NCBI RefSeq assembly: GCF_052857255.1
Contig: NC_135505.1
Coordinates: 58,443,149 to 58,507,148 of the forward strand
Length of the DNA stretch: 64,000 bases
Source: Amblyomma americanum
Taxonomy: Eukaryota; Arthropoda; Arachnida; Ixodida; Ixodidae
Direction: 5' to 3'
Positions 31,170 to 41,584 of the stretch are shown here, one piece after another. The notes beneath the pieces were generated by a model. It made no database searches, had not been told where the DNA came from, and worked only from the letters and a program-made list of their open reading frames with translations. Each line of letters starts with the position of its first letter. Position 1 is the first letter of the stretch. The translations under genes and the position numbers were made by a program.

Positions 31170-31539
31170 AATCAAATACAACAAACACATCACTACGGAA
31201 ACAACCAGGCGTGAGCCTCTGACGGCCACAAGGGCCAGGTACCACGTGGTGCAGGCGCGTCGCGCATTGTTTCAACACCGGATCGTTCTTGTGATTTTCA
31301 GATCGGCGTCTCTCAAGCTCTTATGCTGGTGCTTAAGTCTGTCATGGCGGCGGCAAGACTGACTGCGTGCGACCGAACCACACCGAACAACTAGGTCACT
31401 GGGGCAGGTGCCACCCTAGCAACGATACGAAAATCTTTCCCCAGAATACCTGTTCGACTACTCAAAGTTCACTTAGCTGCCTGCAGTGCAAACCTCACTT
31501 AAGAACAAGAACTGTAGATTTCGCGTAACTGCAGTGTTG
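31170..31539. other. right interior of the foldback element
   Basis: Unique sequence between the RTE tail and the right inverted arm, with no gene recognised. Confidence 0.4.
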
Positions 31540-31789
31540 CCCGTGTTGTGCTCTACGGTGAAGAGGCGTTAAGAGGCGACGCAACCTGGGGCCCGAGAGC
31601 TCAACTTCAAAACTTTTTTGGCTTTAAACAAAAATTACCTCAATGAAATTATCAAAAATGAAAGACAATAAACCGTTCTACGTAAACCTCTTGTTTGTAT
31701 ATTTACTTGGACCACCTCAGGTGATATTAACGAGTATTTTTGGCTCGAAACGTACTTTTTGCAAATTCTTTTTTTTTACGTCTGTATAT

Positions 31790-32365
31790 TGTTGCAAATG
31801 GGTTGCAAGCCCCAAGGGTAGCGTTGGCCTGGCGGCCTGGGGCAAAGCTGGAAACATCCGAAGGTCCCGGCAAAGGATGAGTCGACTGGCAACAGAACAA
31901 CTTGTTTATTCTGGCATCGCAAAAGAGCAGCCGGTCAGGGCGACCACGTTACTCGAAGGAAGAAATCGAAGTCTCTCTTTGGCGTCCGGGGCAGCGCCTT
32001 TTATACCCTCGGAGTCGAGGGCAAGGAGGAACGGCTAGGGATGAGTCGCACGAGACGGCGACGCACGAACATGTTGAGACGTGAAGTGACGCGTCCGCCG
32101 AGCCGGCGCCGGTCAGACCTCCTCGCCTCCCAGTTGGGGAGCTCCTCTCCCCGGCTGCCGCGCTTTGACAAGCGTGGGCACTAACATGCACACACACACA
32201 CACGCACACACGACGACACGTGGCATTGAAACCTGCCTGGACGCGCTTGGCGGGAGGCGTTACGGCAGCACTGAACGGGCCCAAAATGACCGCCACTTTG
32301 AACGAAGCCCCGGCGTCCGTTGCATCCGCGCCGGCTATACCGCGCGTCGTAGGCGAAACGTAACA
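31790..32365 (-). mobile_element. solo LTR (576 bp) with 4-bp target duplication
   Basis: The minus strand starts TGTTACGTTTCGCC and ends CATTTGCAACA, flanked by ATAT at 31786-31789 and 32366-32369. It contains a TATA box GTATAAAAGG (31997-32006) and downstream AATAAA (31915-31920) in the order expected for U3-R-U5 on the minus strand. No internal retroelement sequence is present, so it is the product of LTR-LTR recombination. A Gypsy-type origin is likely from the 4-bp duplication; this is inference. Confidence 0.88.
32188..32213. repeat. imperfect (CA)n run in the solo LTR
   Basis: ACATGCACACACACACACAC and similar; short microsatellite. Confidence 0.9.
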
Positions 32366-32810
32366 ATATGCAGTTTCATCACCTGTAACATTTATTCTAG
32401 GTACTCGACATCTAGAGGAAGACAACTTTTTCCAAATTTCCCAAAGCAAGTCGATATTTAAAACAAAAGCGACAAAAATGATACATTTTCGTAATATTTG
32501 ATTTTTTCAAAATATTTTGCCTATAAAGCTTCATGCTCTGAATTATATCGAAGGACAGAATCTGTGCAAATGTCAATGAAAAAATTTTGAAGTGATTTAT
32601 AAGAATTTGAACTTGTTATTGATTATTGTGCAGTGCCTGGTTTCTCACCTTTTCTAAATATTCAAACAGCCCTCACCTCACGAAAAAGTTCTTTCGGCAA
32701 AAATATTTCAGACTTCCATGACGCGCATTACGATAAGTTTCCCTGAATTTTTTTGAACGAATTGCAGATGGTCGAGATCAACGCCTGGAACGTTTGGCGT
32801 GTAATGACCC

Positions 32811-33019
32811 TTATACAATTTTATTCCGCCCGCTGATACACACCCTAATCATTGTTGGCCTTGGAATCGAAAGAGGAGCTTTCCGTCTTTCGCTGAAGCA
32901 GAATGGCAGCTTGTCTTCGCTAAGGATAAAAAAAAATGTCGCCTGAGAAGACGAATAGCCACAAGTATCCCAATCAGTCACTGAAAGGAAAAGCCGAAAT
33001 GACGATTCGAAAAACCAGG
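32811..33019. other. no recognisable gene
   Basis: Short spacer between the foldback element and the repeat that precedes paralogue B. Confidence 0.4.
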
Positions 33020-33285
33020 TTCCTTTGTGACTCCGTAAGGCGCATTGCCAAACCCTGCGATGCTTAAGCGTTATTACTTTCAGGTGCAGACGTAATGTTC
33101 CATGTTTGCAGAAAGATGCCCGTGGCAGGGGGTGCAGGGAGAATGCCTAACGGGCGAACCTTCTCCCCTTATTTGCTAAAAGCGGCCCCCGTGTGTCGCC
33201 ACAAGGAGGATTTGAGGCTCTCTGCCACGCGCTCTCGCGTTCTTGCTCATATTGCTCATGATGGTACATTGCACTCATACACGGC
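33020..33285 (+). repeat. repeat with an open frame, pair of 24050-24300
   Basis: See the partner at 24050-24300. Here the frame starts with ATG at 33095 and reads FHVCRKMPVAGG, RMPNGRTFSPYLLKAA, VCRHKEDLRLSAT, SRVLAHIAHD. Frame conservation without gaps over 58 codons is notable for a repeat. Function unknown. Confidence 0.55.
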
Positions 33286-33872
33286 AATACACTCGATGCT
33301 TCAAGCCGGGGAGCATCCTGGCGTTACCCAAAAGTTTTTCCCTGTAGTTGCGCGACAAAAAATCTGAAACATGCGAATCGTCTCATGCAGGCAGTGAGGC
33401 ACGAACTTACAACCACAGCTTCCAACGCCTGAAGCAGTCGCCCTGAAACTACCCACCTAGTTTCACGGGTAAAGTTGTGGTGTAGACAGCAAAAAAGAGT
33501 GCTCGATTAGATAACTTTTCCTCCATTATCTACAGTGCAATTCAGTGGCAGCGCATTGCACAACCTTGAATGCTCACAACTCCAAAAGAACGAGTATTGC
33601 AGTCATATTTTCGACTTGAAATGACTGTGACAAATGCATGAAACATGTTCACAGCGTTTTACACTGTTTGTATTATTAACGTTTTTTTCGCCGTTGTAAC
33701 ATTGCTGATTATCAGATAGGTACTTTGATATCTTTCATAGCATCTCTGCAGAATACCATGACATACAAAGCCGAGTGGTTTTGGGTGATTTAGATAGGAA
33801 GTCTAAGCCTACTAAATGCCCCTGGTATTTATTAGATCATAGGCTTTCTAAAAACGGCGCAGCTACACTTAC
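33286..33872 (+). repeat. upstream flank of paralogue B, shared with A
   Basis: Parts such as TGACTGTGACAAATGCATGAAACATGTTC (33624), GATAGGTACTTTGA (33715) and CCTACTAAATGCCCCTGG (33807) match, inverted, the flank of A at 15960-16000, 15890 and 15800. Conservation ahead of the coding part suggests promoter and leader sequence, or that the duplicated unit included it. Confidence 0.6.
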
Positions 33873-34788
33873 ATGTCGAATCAAGAGCCGTCGCGAGCTG
33901 ATCCTGCACGGAAGCGTTTACTGCATTATGAGAAGTTACTCACAGCCTTAATAACAATAACAGCGAACTGCTTTTGCTCCTTAGCTCCTAGACAGCGCTG
34001 TGCATTTTCACTCGGCGAGGAAGGGTGGAGGAGGGTTGCGCGTCAGCACCGCAACTCTTCTTCAACTTACTATCTGTGGTGCGGTGTCTACACAAGTGTT
34101 CAATCTGCTCTTTCTGGTCCTTGAAATCAGACCAGCAAAACTAAGGTTCCTGGATGATGAGCGTATGCACTGGTTGCCCCGGGAACTGCACCCATTTGGC
34201 AGCCCCGGTGCAATCTGCGAAGTTGTGCAAGCCGATACGGTAGATAATCGCTGTCTCGTGCGCATAGGTATGCTGCGCCGATGGTCGCTGCGGTTGCGCT
34301 GCCTGAACGTCTGGTGTCTCCGCCAGCTCAGGGTAGCACCGACTATGCACGAATGTCCCGCGATCTTGACGCGCATGGCGGCTGCTCTGCGGCTTTGCGA
34401 GTACTAAGCAACGGTAGCTCGGAGAGCGTACAACGGGGAAATCACCGCCTATCTGCTGCCAGAAGAACCAAAGCATCTGTCCCTGGAGCACAGTGCCGCG
34501 TACCTTGTACTGTGGCAAAGGCGGGCTCTGCTGGGCGTTTACTACATTGAGGTCGGCATGAAACAGCTCATGGCCATGCCCATGGCTCTTGGTTACTACG
34601 CTTTGTAGCTCCGTAGTGTGCGTGACGACGGCATCTACGATGCGCTCACTAGTGCCGACCGTATTCTATGCGGGTCGCTTGTACTATAAGAAAGCGCCCT
34701 GTATTTCGAATCGACCAAGCATTCCTCGACGGATGCCCAGGCTGGAAGTTCTGCGGCTGCGGCTGCTTGTCTAGCACAACGCATGTAA
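33873..34788 (+). pseudogene. paralogue B of the unrecognised gene family (frameshift and three stops)
   Basis: ATG at 33873 starts MSNQEPSRADPARKRLLHYE; the frame continues to GWRRVA, then shifts near 34040. The second frame gives ERMHWLPRELHPFGSPGAIC, ECPAILTRMAAALRLCEY and stops near 34405; the homology continues past that stop through LSLEHSAAYLVLWQRRALLG and GMK, further stops near 34606 and 34687, to ALYFESTKHSSTDAQAGSS and TAA at 34786-34788. Total span is about 305 codons, probably the ancestral length of a single-exon gene. Both ends are better preserved than in A. Function unknown; no domain, signal peptide or membrane segment recognised. Confidence 0.65.
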
Positions 34789-35164
34789 GATGTCGTCATT
34801 GAGTTTTTGTTCTTCTCAACATTTCGTTGGCTTCAAATTGATGTGCAAAATTACTACGTATTAGGATACGTCGAGCCTGTGTTTGTCTTTCTTCTGTCGT
34901 TTGTGAGTTTTCTGCCATCCATATTGTCTCTTCTGCCATTAACCAAAGAGCCCAATTCTCCACCCTTCATCAGTTTGCTTCAATGCTCATCTGTGGAACA
35001 ATTCTTCGCAGTCTTCGGTTGCATTTAATACATAGGAAAGCCATACAGAGGTCAGTATTGGCTCTAGGTATCGTAGAAGTGGAGTGCTCCAGGGGTATTG
35101 GGTCTTAGTTACAAAGTTTTATGGAACGACATAGCATTTGTCATACGTATTTATTGAAAAATAC
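34789..35164. other. no recognisable gene
   Basis: AT-rich sequence downstream of paralogue B with a hydrophobic 73-codon frame (34807-35028) of no recognisable family. Confidence 0.4.
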
Positions 35165-35400
35165 ATCCGGCGCGATGGCTCAGTGGTTATCGTGTTCTTC
35201 TGGTGATCTGAAAGATGCAGGTTACATCTGGGCAAAGGCGGTGTCATTTTATTAGAGGGAAATTCTAGAGGCCTATGTACTATGCGATGTCAGTGCGCAG
35301 TAAAAAACCACAGGTAGCCGATAATATTGCGCTGCCTTTCACTGCGTCTCTAATAACCTGGGTCGCCTTGGGTTTTAACCACATGAAACCAAACCAAAAG
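35165..35400 (+). mobile_element. Ruka-like SINE (diverged)
   Basis: Head CCGGCGCGATGGCTCAGTGG with an A box (TGGCTCAGTGG); the B box is degraded (GGTTACATCTG). The body has TTCTAGAGGCC and ATGCGATGTCAGTGC, the end is CGCCTTGGGTTTTAACC and an AAACCAAACC tail. More mutated than the copy at 25918-26157. Confidence 0.85.
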
Positions 35401-35739
35401 ATTAAAATTACCTTTCTAGCCAGTATATACCTTGCATTGTAAAGCACGTGTGTAAGGATGCAGTGGGAATTTTTTTTTTTAATTCCTCTTAGATTATTCC
35501 TTTCCTTTCCGCTTTACAGGCCAACATGCCAGGATCACTGACTGCAGACAACAGGTCGTAACAATGCTTCTGAGGAAACTAGTCGGACCATTGCGCTGAA
35601 CATTTATTTTAATAGGTAGCATTCTTATGGTTCATGTGATGCATATTTCCAGACTGGATAGCTTGTAAATAAATTAAATTTATCAGTATATTTATCGTCA
35701 TGTCATTCATGAAAACCATGTGGTGACCTTTATCAACGG
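35401..35739. other. no recognisable gene
   Basis: AT-rich spacer; nothing recognised. Confidence 0.4.
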
Positions 35740-36120
35740 CTGTAGACTATCTCTCTATAGAATGTATATAGACAATAATCTACTAAACCTTTAGTGAACA
35801 GATACCTATAGAAAAAGATCATTAGCATTGCCAGGCCACATACCTACGACTGTCTACAGACAGACTATAGGCCTATGCCTACTGAGCCACTACACTTCTG
35901 TCTATAGACTGTCTATAGACAGAAAACTACAGGAAGTGTATGGTCACAAGAATACATGACGTGTGGACTGTCTATAGGCCTGTGTCTACAGAGTGTCTTT
36001 ATAAAAAGTCAACTAAATGTGAATGAACATAAATCTATCGATTGTTTATAAAATATTCTATAGGATATATCTAGAGAAAGTAGATAAGCTTCACACACTA
36101 AAGTCTATAGATAGTCTACG
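35740..36120. repeat. CTATAG-rich array (CTGTCTATAGAC-type words)
   Basis: Eight CTATAG palindromes occur between about 35753 and 36107, three of them in the longer word GTCTATAGAC or CTGTCTATAG; the best unit is the self-complementary pair TCTATAGACTGTCTATAGAC near 35900-35920. Spacing is irregular, from 11 to about 85 bp, so this is not a plain microsatellite. There are also variants with CTACAGAC. At random one CTATAG per 4 kb is expected. No gene overlaps it. Confidence 0.75.
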
Positions 36121-36587
36121 GGCTGTCGAAAATATTTTGTAAGGACTCCTGAGCCAAACAATACTTTGACAGCACTTGGCAAACCAGCACAAAAGCGCGT
36201 ATACTCCATAGCGCAACGAACTCACCGCGAAGCGAACAGCGAACCGCGGCGGCCACGCAGACTGAAAATGGAATGAATTCCTGATGAAGCAGAAAGCGCA
36301 CACCACGGAAGGACAGCTTTTCCGCACGATTCAGACAAACAATGCACCCTTGCATGAAGCATTGAATGCGCTTCTGGCTGTAATGGTAGCGGCGCCATTC
36401 GCTGGTGCCGCCGATAAGATGAGCATCAGATCATCGAGATGGGTCAGACGGAAGTGCTGACACTCCTTCGTTCTCTTCTGCGCATCTGCTGATAGAGCGC
36501 GCTGGCATCCAACTTCTCCCAGATTGTTCTCCTCTGGTGTGCTCCGTCTTATTATTGGTGCACCTGTACAGGTCTGGTGTAGGTTTC

Positions 36588-37121
36588 TCAATCCTCTCTC
36601 TCAAATCCTCTGAAGCTGACACTTTTTGCAAGAGATGAATGAAAACCGAGCTTAGACTTGACATTACGAAATTCAGGGGTGATGAGAGATTGCCCCACTC
36701 GAGAAAGTTCATTGGCTTCTATCGGTAAAACTGGAAGCAACCGAAATATTTCAGCACGAACACTAACATTAAAGCCCCTGACGTGTAAACACAGAAAACG
36801 AACGCTGCAGCCTAAAGACGGATTTGCTTTACTTTGCAGTTTAGCAGCATCATTGACACAGGCTTTCACTCGGTCGGTGTTGTGGTTACAATGGTAGGTA
36901 CAGGCTATCAACCACCGCAAGGCTTCGAGATTGGCGCAAGCAGAAAGCCCAGGACCAGCCTTCACCATGCCAGACAGAGGAACACCACTCTGGCGCACGC
37001 GTCCCTCACTGGACGGAGAGCGGCAGAGCAGCCCGCAGCCCGTAAACAGACTTCGAAGTCCCCAAAGTACACGTCTATTCGCCCCGTCCCGAATGCTCAT
37101 AGCATGTCTGTTTGTTCCCAT
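36588..37121 (-). CDS. uncharacterised open frame, 177 codons (doubtful)
   Basis: A minus-strand frame starting MGTNRHAMSIRDGANRRV runs for 177 codons to a stop at 36588. It is Cys- and Leu-rich (12 or so Cys), with no domain I recognise, no obvious signal peptide and no homologue elsewhere in the window. A frame of this length can occur by chance in 64 kb with six frames. No splice sites or poly(A) signal were linked to it. Listed only because it is the longest frame outside recognised elements. Confidence 0.15.
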   Translation of the reverse strand: MGTNRHAMSIRDGANRRVLWGLRSLFTGCGLLCRSPSSEGRVRQSGVPLSGMVKAGPGLSACANLEALRWLIACTYHCNHNTDRVKACVNDAAKLQSKANPSLGCSVRFLCLHVRGFNVSVRAEIFRLLPVLPIEANELSRVGQSLITPEFRNVKSKLGFHSSLAKSVSFRGFERED

Positions 37122-37762
37122 AACACCGCCACTGAATGTTCATAGAGTTGCAACGGCCACGCAGTTAGGTAGGCTGTTTCAGACACGGTAATTAATCCTG
37201 GTTTCATAGTAGCCTCGCATTTCGTTTTATGTAACGCAGCAATCTATATTTGACAAAAGTCGGTGGTTTTAACGCCCCATTGAAAACAATGCACGCTGAA
37301 TACTCGGAAACTGCAGAGTTCTGAGTACACGTTGCGCACATCGCACACACCACTCAACTACTGCGCTCTTCTTATCCTCTGGCTGCTTCTGACTTTTGGG
37401 TGGAAAACTTGAAACCTGTTTTATTTGCCCATCTCGCTAGTTTGTTTAATGTCGGTTGTGCTTGTCTCTCGCAAGTTGCTACGTTTCATGATGTGCAGGC
37501 TGGTTGAGGATCATCAACGTAGACTGAATGCATGATGGACTTCGTGATTATATTAGTTATCGAATTCATTTTTTAATAAAGAGTGTCGTGCTTAATATAC
37601 ACCACTGAGGTACTCTTTTTTCCCAAATGAAGTTCTTTGAGCATGTTCAGCCTAGGCGTACATGAAAAGAACGGTTGAAAAGGAAGTACTTTAGGCAGTT
37701 CAACATAATACCTAGATCCCATAGGTCGTAGAGGAGCCCAAATCTCAAGGCTGTATCAAAAG
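37122..37762. other. no recognisable gene
   Basis: Nothing recognised between the doubtful frame and the 3' end of the CR1-group LINE. Confidence 0.4.
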
Positions 37763-38243
37763 AAATCAAATCAAATCCTTTTATTCAGCATTTTTTTCTA
37801 TAATAAGCCAGGAAAAAACACTGGGACAGGAACCAAAAGCTACTATCGTAGTAGCTTGACGGGGTTCCTGCCCCTGTCTTGGCATGGGTAGCAGACAACA
37901 GGCACTTATGTACAAAACTTAAATAACGCCATAATCATACACGCGCTCAAACACAACATCGCGTAAGTCATTTACAGGTCAGATTTACAACAACAATAAG
38001 ACAGAAAACATAAAAAGGTTAGAACATTCAAATGCACATTTGTGTCAAATACAGTCTGCCACTCCGGAATCATAAAAAATAGCAGAGTTACATGCTTTGT
38101 GATATGAGGTATTTGTTCCATTTTTTCTTTGAGATGTTACATATGTCCATATTATTTGCTTCCAATAGATTAAGGTACTTCGGTATGTGGTACTGTAGTC
38201 TGTGTAGGCCATAATTTGTGCGTGAAAAGGGATTTGACCAGAA

Positions 38244-39860
38244 TTATCTTTTTCTATTGGGATAGGTTGCTTCTGGATTTTTCCTGAGATTAAAAAGCTT
38301 TATAAAAGTGACGCTGTCATCTTTTATGGCCTCTTTGTATTTCATAATGAGGTTAAATTGGTGGACATGCTGTAAAGGAAACACATTAAAGGAGGAAAAT
38401 AGTACTTGTGTATGGGCATCATAGGGAGCATTTGCTACGTGACGAATGGCTTTCTTCTGCAGCAGACGCAATTTGTTTATGTTGCGTTGGCTTGTGTCAG
38501 CCCAGATAAGGCTACAATACTTTATATAGGAGATAAACAAGGAATTATAAAGCATAAGTTTAATTTTCACTGGAAGCATGTGCCGGAACCGAGAAAGCGA
38601 ACCCGTAGCTTTCGCTAGCTTTCCTGCTACATGGTCCACGTGCGTATTCCAACTTAAGTTTTGATTAAAGATTACCCCTAAGCTTTTAACTTCACTTGCC
38701 AGTTTTATTTCCTCTGATCCAAGCTGCATGTTTAGATCCCTAGTAATATTTTTTTTTTGCGCAGGCGCAAATAACAGAGCTCTTGTTTTGCTAGTATTGA
38801 TTTCTAAACCGTTTGCTTTAGTCCACTGAAGCAATTTCATTTGTGTTGTATTTGCGGAAACCTTTAAATCATTTAGTCATTCGACTGGAAGAAAAGGCCA
38901 GTGTCATCTGCATATATAATGATATATGCATGTCTGCTAATATTTATTATATCATTTAAATAGATGTTAAATAGTATCGGTCCCAATACGCTGCCCTGTG
39001 GTACCCCTGCAGTAATATTTAGTACACTAGAACGCCATTCATTAATTACAACACACTGCTTGCGATGATTAAGATATGATTTAAGAAGTGTACCAGGAAT
39101 ACCGCGAAAACTATAATGGTCTAATTTGGTACACAGGATTGTATGGTCGATTCTATCAAACGCTTTTGAGAAATCGATAAAAACACCCAAAGTAAGTATA
39201 TTTTCCTCAAAACCTTTAAGCAATAATTCTTTCTGCGTTAAGAGGGCCAACTCTGTAGATCGACCTTTACGAAATCCAAATCGCTGCTCCGAGAGAATCA
39301 TATGCTTGTCACAGAAAGACATTGTTCTCTTGCATATAACGTTTTCTAATCCTTTGGAAAAAATGGGTAGCACAGAGATTGGCCGATAGTTTGATAAATT
39401 GTTTTTGTCACCAGATTTATGTATAACACTTACTCTGGAACACTTCATGTTTTCTGGGAAAGTACCTGCTTGTAAGCAAGCATTAAGGATAAAACAAAGT
39501 TGGGGTACTAGAAGATCGAGGACATATTTTACAGGTTTGATTTCTAAGCCATCAATGTCTCTGGCCTTGCTGTCCTTTAGAGACATGAAAACAGAATATA
39601 TTCCTTCATTAATGCATGGCTCAAAGAATGTAGTTCGAGAAGTTTGTGAGCTTAAGAATGTTTTAGCGGCATTCCTGACAACCGCGTGCGAACATGAGGA
39701 GAGAGTTGCAAAGTGTTCATTAAACTTTTCTGCAAGTTCTTCGCCCTCAAGTATTTCATCATTTAGTGTTAAACGAAATTCATCATTGTGACGAGTGCCA
39801 GAGTTCAATAGTTTGCCGAGTTCGCGCCATAAGACATCAATTTTTGTACAGGAAAAAAGA
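38244..39860 (-). pseudogene. CR1/L2-group reverse transcriptase with one frameshift
   Basis: A 311-codon frame (39808-38873) contains RT blocks in order: KARDIDGLEIKPVKYVLDLL, VSVIHKSGDKNNLSNYRPIS, RFGFRKGRSTELALL, GVFIDFSKAFDRIDH with the first catalytic Asp, AGVPQGSVLGPILFNIYLND and IIYADDTGLFF with the catalytic YADD codons at 38903-38914. A single frameshift near 38870 leads to the frame 38840-38244, which starts LLQWTKANGLEINTSKTRAL and includes SYIKYCSLIWAD near the end. Function if intact: target-primed reverse transcription. Confidence 0.85.
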
Positions 39861-39899
39861 TTTACAAAGTAAGTGTTTTAAATTTACGTAAAAAGTTTG

Positions 39900-40900
39900 T
39901 TACATAATTCCTGTATTTTTTGAAAGCGGCAAGGTCATCCAGGTTCCTTGTTTTTGTGAGCTTCTTTTCCTTCCTTCCTTCCTTTTTATCATTACAAGAC
40001 TTTCATCTGTCATCCACGGCTTACACAGTTTTTTACACTTCTTTACCACTTTAAGTTTAAGACAGGAATAGTAACATGTTTTGAAAAGGGCCATAAATGT
40101 TTCATAGGCTCTTTCAGCACATGTGCATTCAAACACTGGGTCCCAACATATGAGTGAAATTCGTTTCCGAATATTTCTAGAGTCTCCGGATTTATTTCTC
40201 GCAGAGTATATGTCTCCGAACAGAGTTTACTCCTTTTAAGAAAGTCGCCTGCTTTGCAGAACATGTAGATAGGGAAATGATCGCTTAAACTTGTCACAAT
40301 TCTCCCCGACATTGCACAGTCATGAATGTTATTTGTCACAAGTAAGCCTAAAAGGCTTTCGGAGTGAAGACTGATTCGTGTAGGTCCAGATATAACATTG
40401 TGACAAATATATGAATCAAGAAGTATCTTAAATTCTCGTGCCGGCACTGTGTTTTCTAATAAATTAATTTTGCAGTCACCACCTAGAATCCAATGCATCT
40501 TATTAACAGTTGCAAAATTGAGAAACTTTTCTAAATAGCCGAAAAAATTGTTTATATTTCCTTGAGGGGGTTGGTAAAGGACTACAAAGAGTTTGCTTTT
40601 ACACTGTAGGGTTAGAACTTCATAGTCGTCATTACTTCTGAAAATGCTGGTTGCAAAGAACATGAAAATTTTTCCGATACTAACTGCAGCACACCACCGC
40701 CACGTCGGTTTTTACTATTTAAATAAAAATTTCTGTAACCAGGCAGACTCAATACATCATCCTCACATGTGTACCATGTTTCAGTGATCATAATAAAATG
40801 AAAACTGAAACGGAATTCACTAAAGAAAAAAGTGAGTTCATCTGCTTTGTTTCATATGCTTTCGTCTGAGCTTGGTGCATTATAACCTTTTTGCCTATGT
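39900..40900 (-). pseudogene. LINE apurinic endonuclease domain (frameshifted)
   Basis: Minus-strand pieces: TETWYTCEDD then LPGYRNFY and NRRGGGV near 40700-40800 (start of the endonuclease with catalytic Glu), LFVVLYQPPQGNINNF and WILGGDCKINLL near 40490-40560 (GGD-x-N block), and SGRIVTSLSDHFPIYMF near 40280-40330 with the SDH motif. Frames change near 40665 and 40060. Function if intact: nicks target DNA. Confidence 0.75.
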
Positions 40901-40920
40901 GCCATAACACTAAACGCAAC

Positions 40921-41420
40921 AACAACATATGCTTTCTCTATATCGAAGAAGACGTCTAGACACTGATGTTTGTGTATAAAACCCTCTCTGTGTTTTCGAG
41001 GCGAACTACCCGATCCGTAGTTGATGATGCTCTTTTGAAACAGGATTGATGGACGTCAAGTTCGCAGGATTCAAGGACAAACTTTAGTCTTATATTTAGA
41101 ACACATTCAAAGGATTGGTCGAGAAAACCTGTAAGTGCTATTGGCCTGTAACTACTAGGAAAAATTGGTGGTGGTCCAGGTTTCAGTAATGGCACTATCA
41201 CGGCTTTCCCACTCCGTATGCGTTTTCCGTCTACGAATATTTTTTAAACGAAGTTCACGAGGGCATCTACGGAAGGCTGGGAAAGGGAGGCAAGAATTTC
41301 ATTGTGTATCTGGTCGGGTCCTGGAGCAGTCTTCTTTCCGGAATGCAGTTTACTATTTATTGGAGAGTGATCAAATTGTTGTGCTCTTAATTTCCACCTC
41401 CACTTGTTGAAAGTCTCTGT
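40921..41420 (-). mobile_element. Jockey-type LINE, RT fragment
   Basis: Minus strand: GRKTAPGPDQIHNEILASL near 41300-41345, then VIVPLLKPGPPPIFPSSYRP followed by IALT (41201 down), RLKFVLESCELDVHQSCF and after a frameshift FFDIEKAY near 40945-40965. These are RT blocks 1 to 4 of Jockey-type elements. The rest of RT is missing; the CR1-group LINE begins at the break, so that insertion or a deletion may have removed it. Confidence 0.7.
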
Positions 41421-41584
41421 TTTGCTGCTATATTTTTTTTTTACAAATGATTGCGTATAGCGTGATGAACTGCAAACTGCAGCGAAGTATTCCTCCTAAA
41501 TGTTTGCCTATTCCCCTATGCTTGTTTTCGTGCCAGGTGTATTCAAAAGATGGATTGTGAAAGGTGGGAAGTTGCGATTTAATT

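Larger units (their letters stand above)
26547..32810. mobile_element. large foldback element with 0.7-kb inverted arms, host to nested insertions
   Basis: Starting GGGTCATTCCACG at 26547 and ending with the complement CGTGTAATGACCC at 32810, the two ends are inverted repeats that can be followed inward for about 700 bp (left to about 27245; right from 32810 to about 31540, after removal of a 576-bp solo LTR). Marker words shared by both arms are CTCTAGATGTCGAGTACCT, GGTAATTTTTGTTTAAAGC and CACCTGAG-TGGTCCAAGTAAATAT. Without the RTE copy (about 3.2 kb) and the LTR the element would be near 2.5 kb. No transposase was recognised in the interior. No target duplication was evident and the superfamily is unassigned. 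Confidence 0.75.
31540..32810 (-). repeat. right inverted arm of the foldback element, split by a solo LTR
   Basis: Complement of the left arm. The arm is interrupted at 31790-32365; joining the outer parts gives a continuous match to the left arm, where GATAAACCTGCATACGCC lies at the corresponding place. Confidence 0.8.
37763..40920 (-). mobile_element. CR1/L2-group LINE, ORF2 nearly complete
   Basis: On the minus strand an endonuclease (about 40880-39900), a linker and an RT (39860-38244) are followed by about 480 bp of 3' untranslated sequence ending in a GATTT-repeat tail at 37763-37778. It is the best preserved of three such LINEs here, with only a few frame changes. ORF1 is absent; the copy is 5'-truncated near 40920, directly at a Jockey-type RT scrap. 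A GGAA repeat (39966-39986) inside the endonuclease-RT linker may have caused a frameshift. Confidence 0.85.

Noticed and set aside
26547..32810. Retroviral or LTR element formed by the two 0.7-kb arms
   Set aside because: The arms are inverted, not direct, and lack TG...CA ends and a primer site.
35740..36120. CRISPR array
   Set aside because: Words are short palindromes with irregular spacing; no conserved repeat of 24 bp or more.
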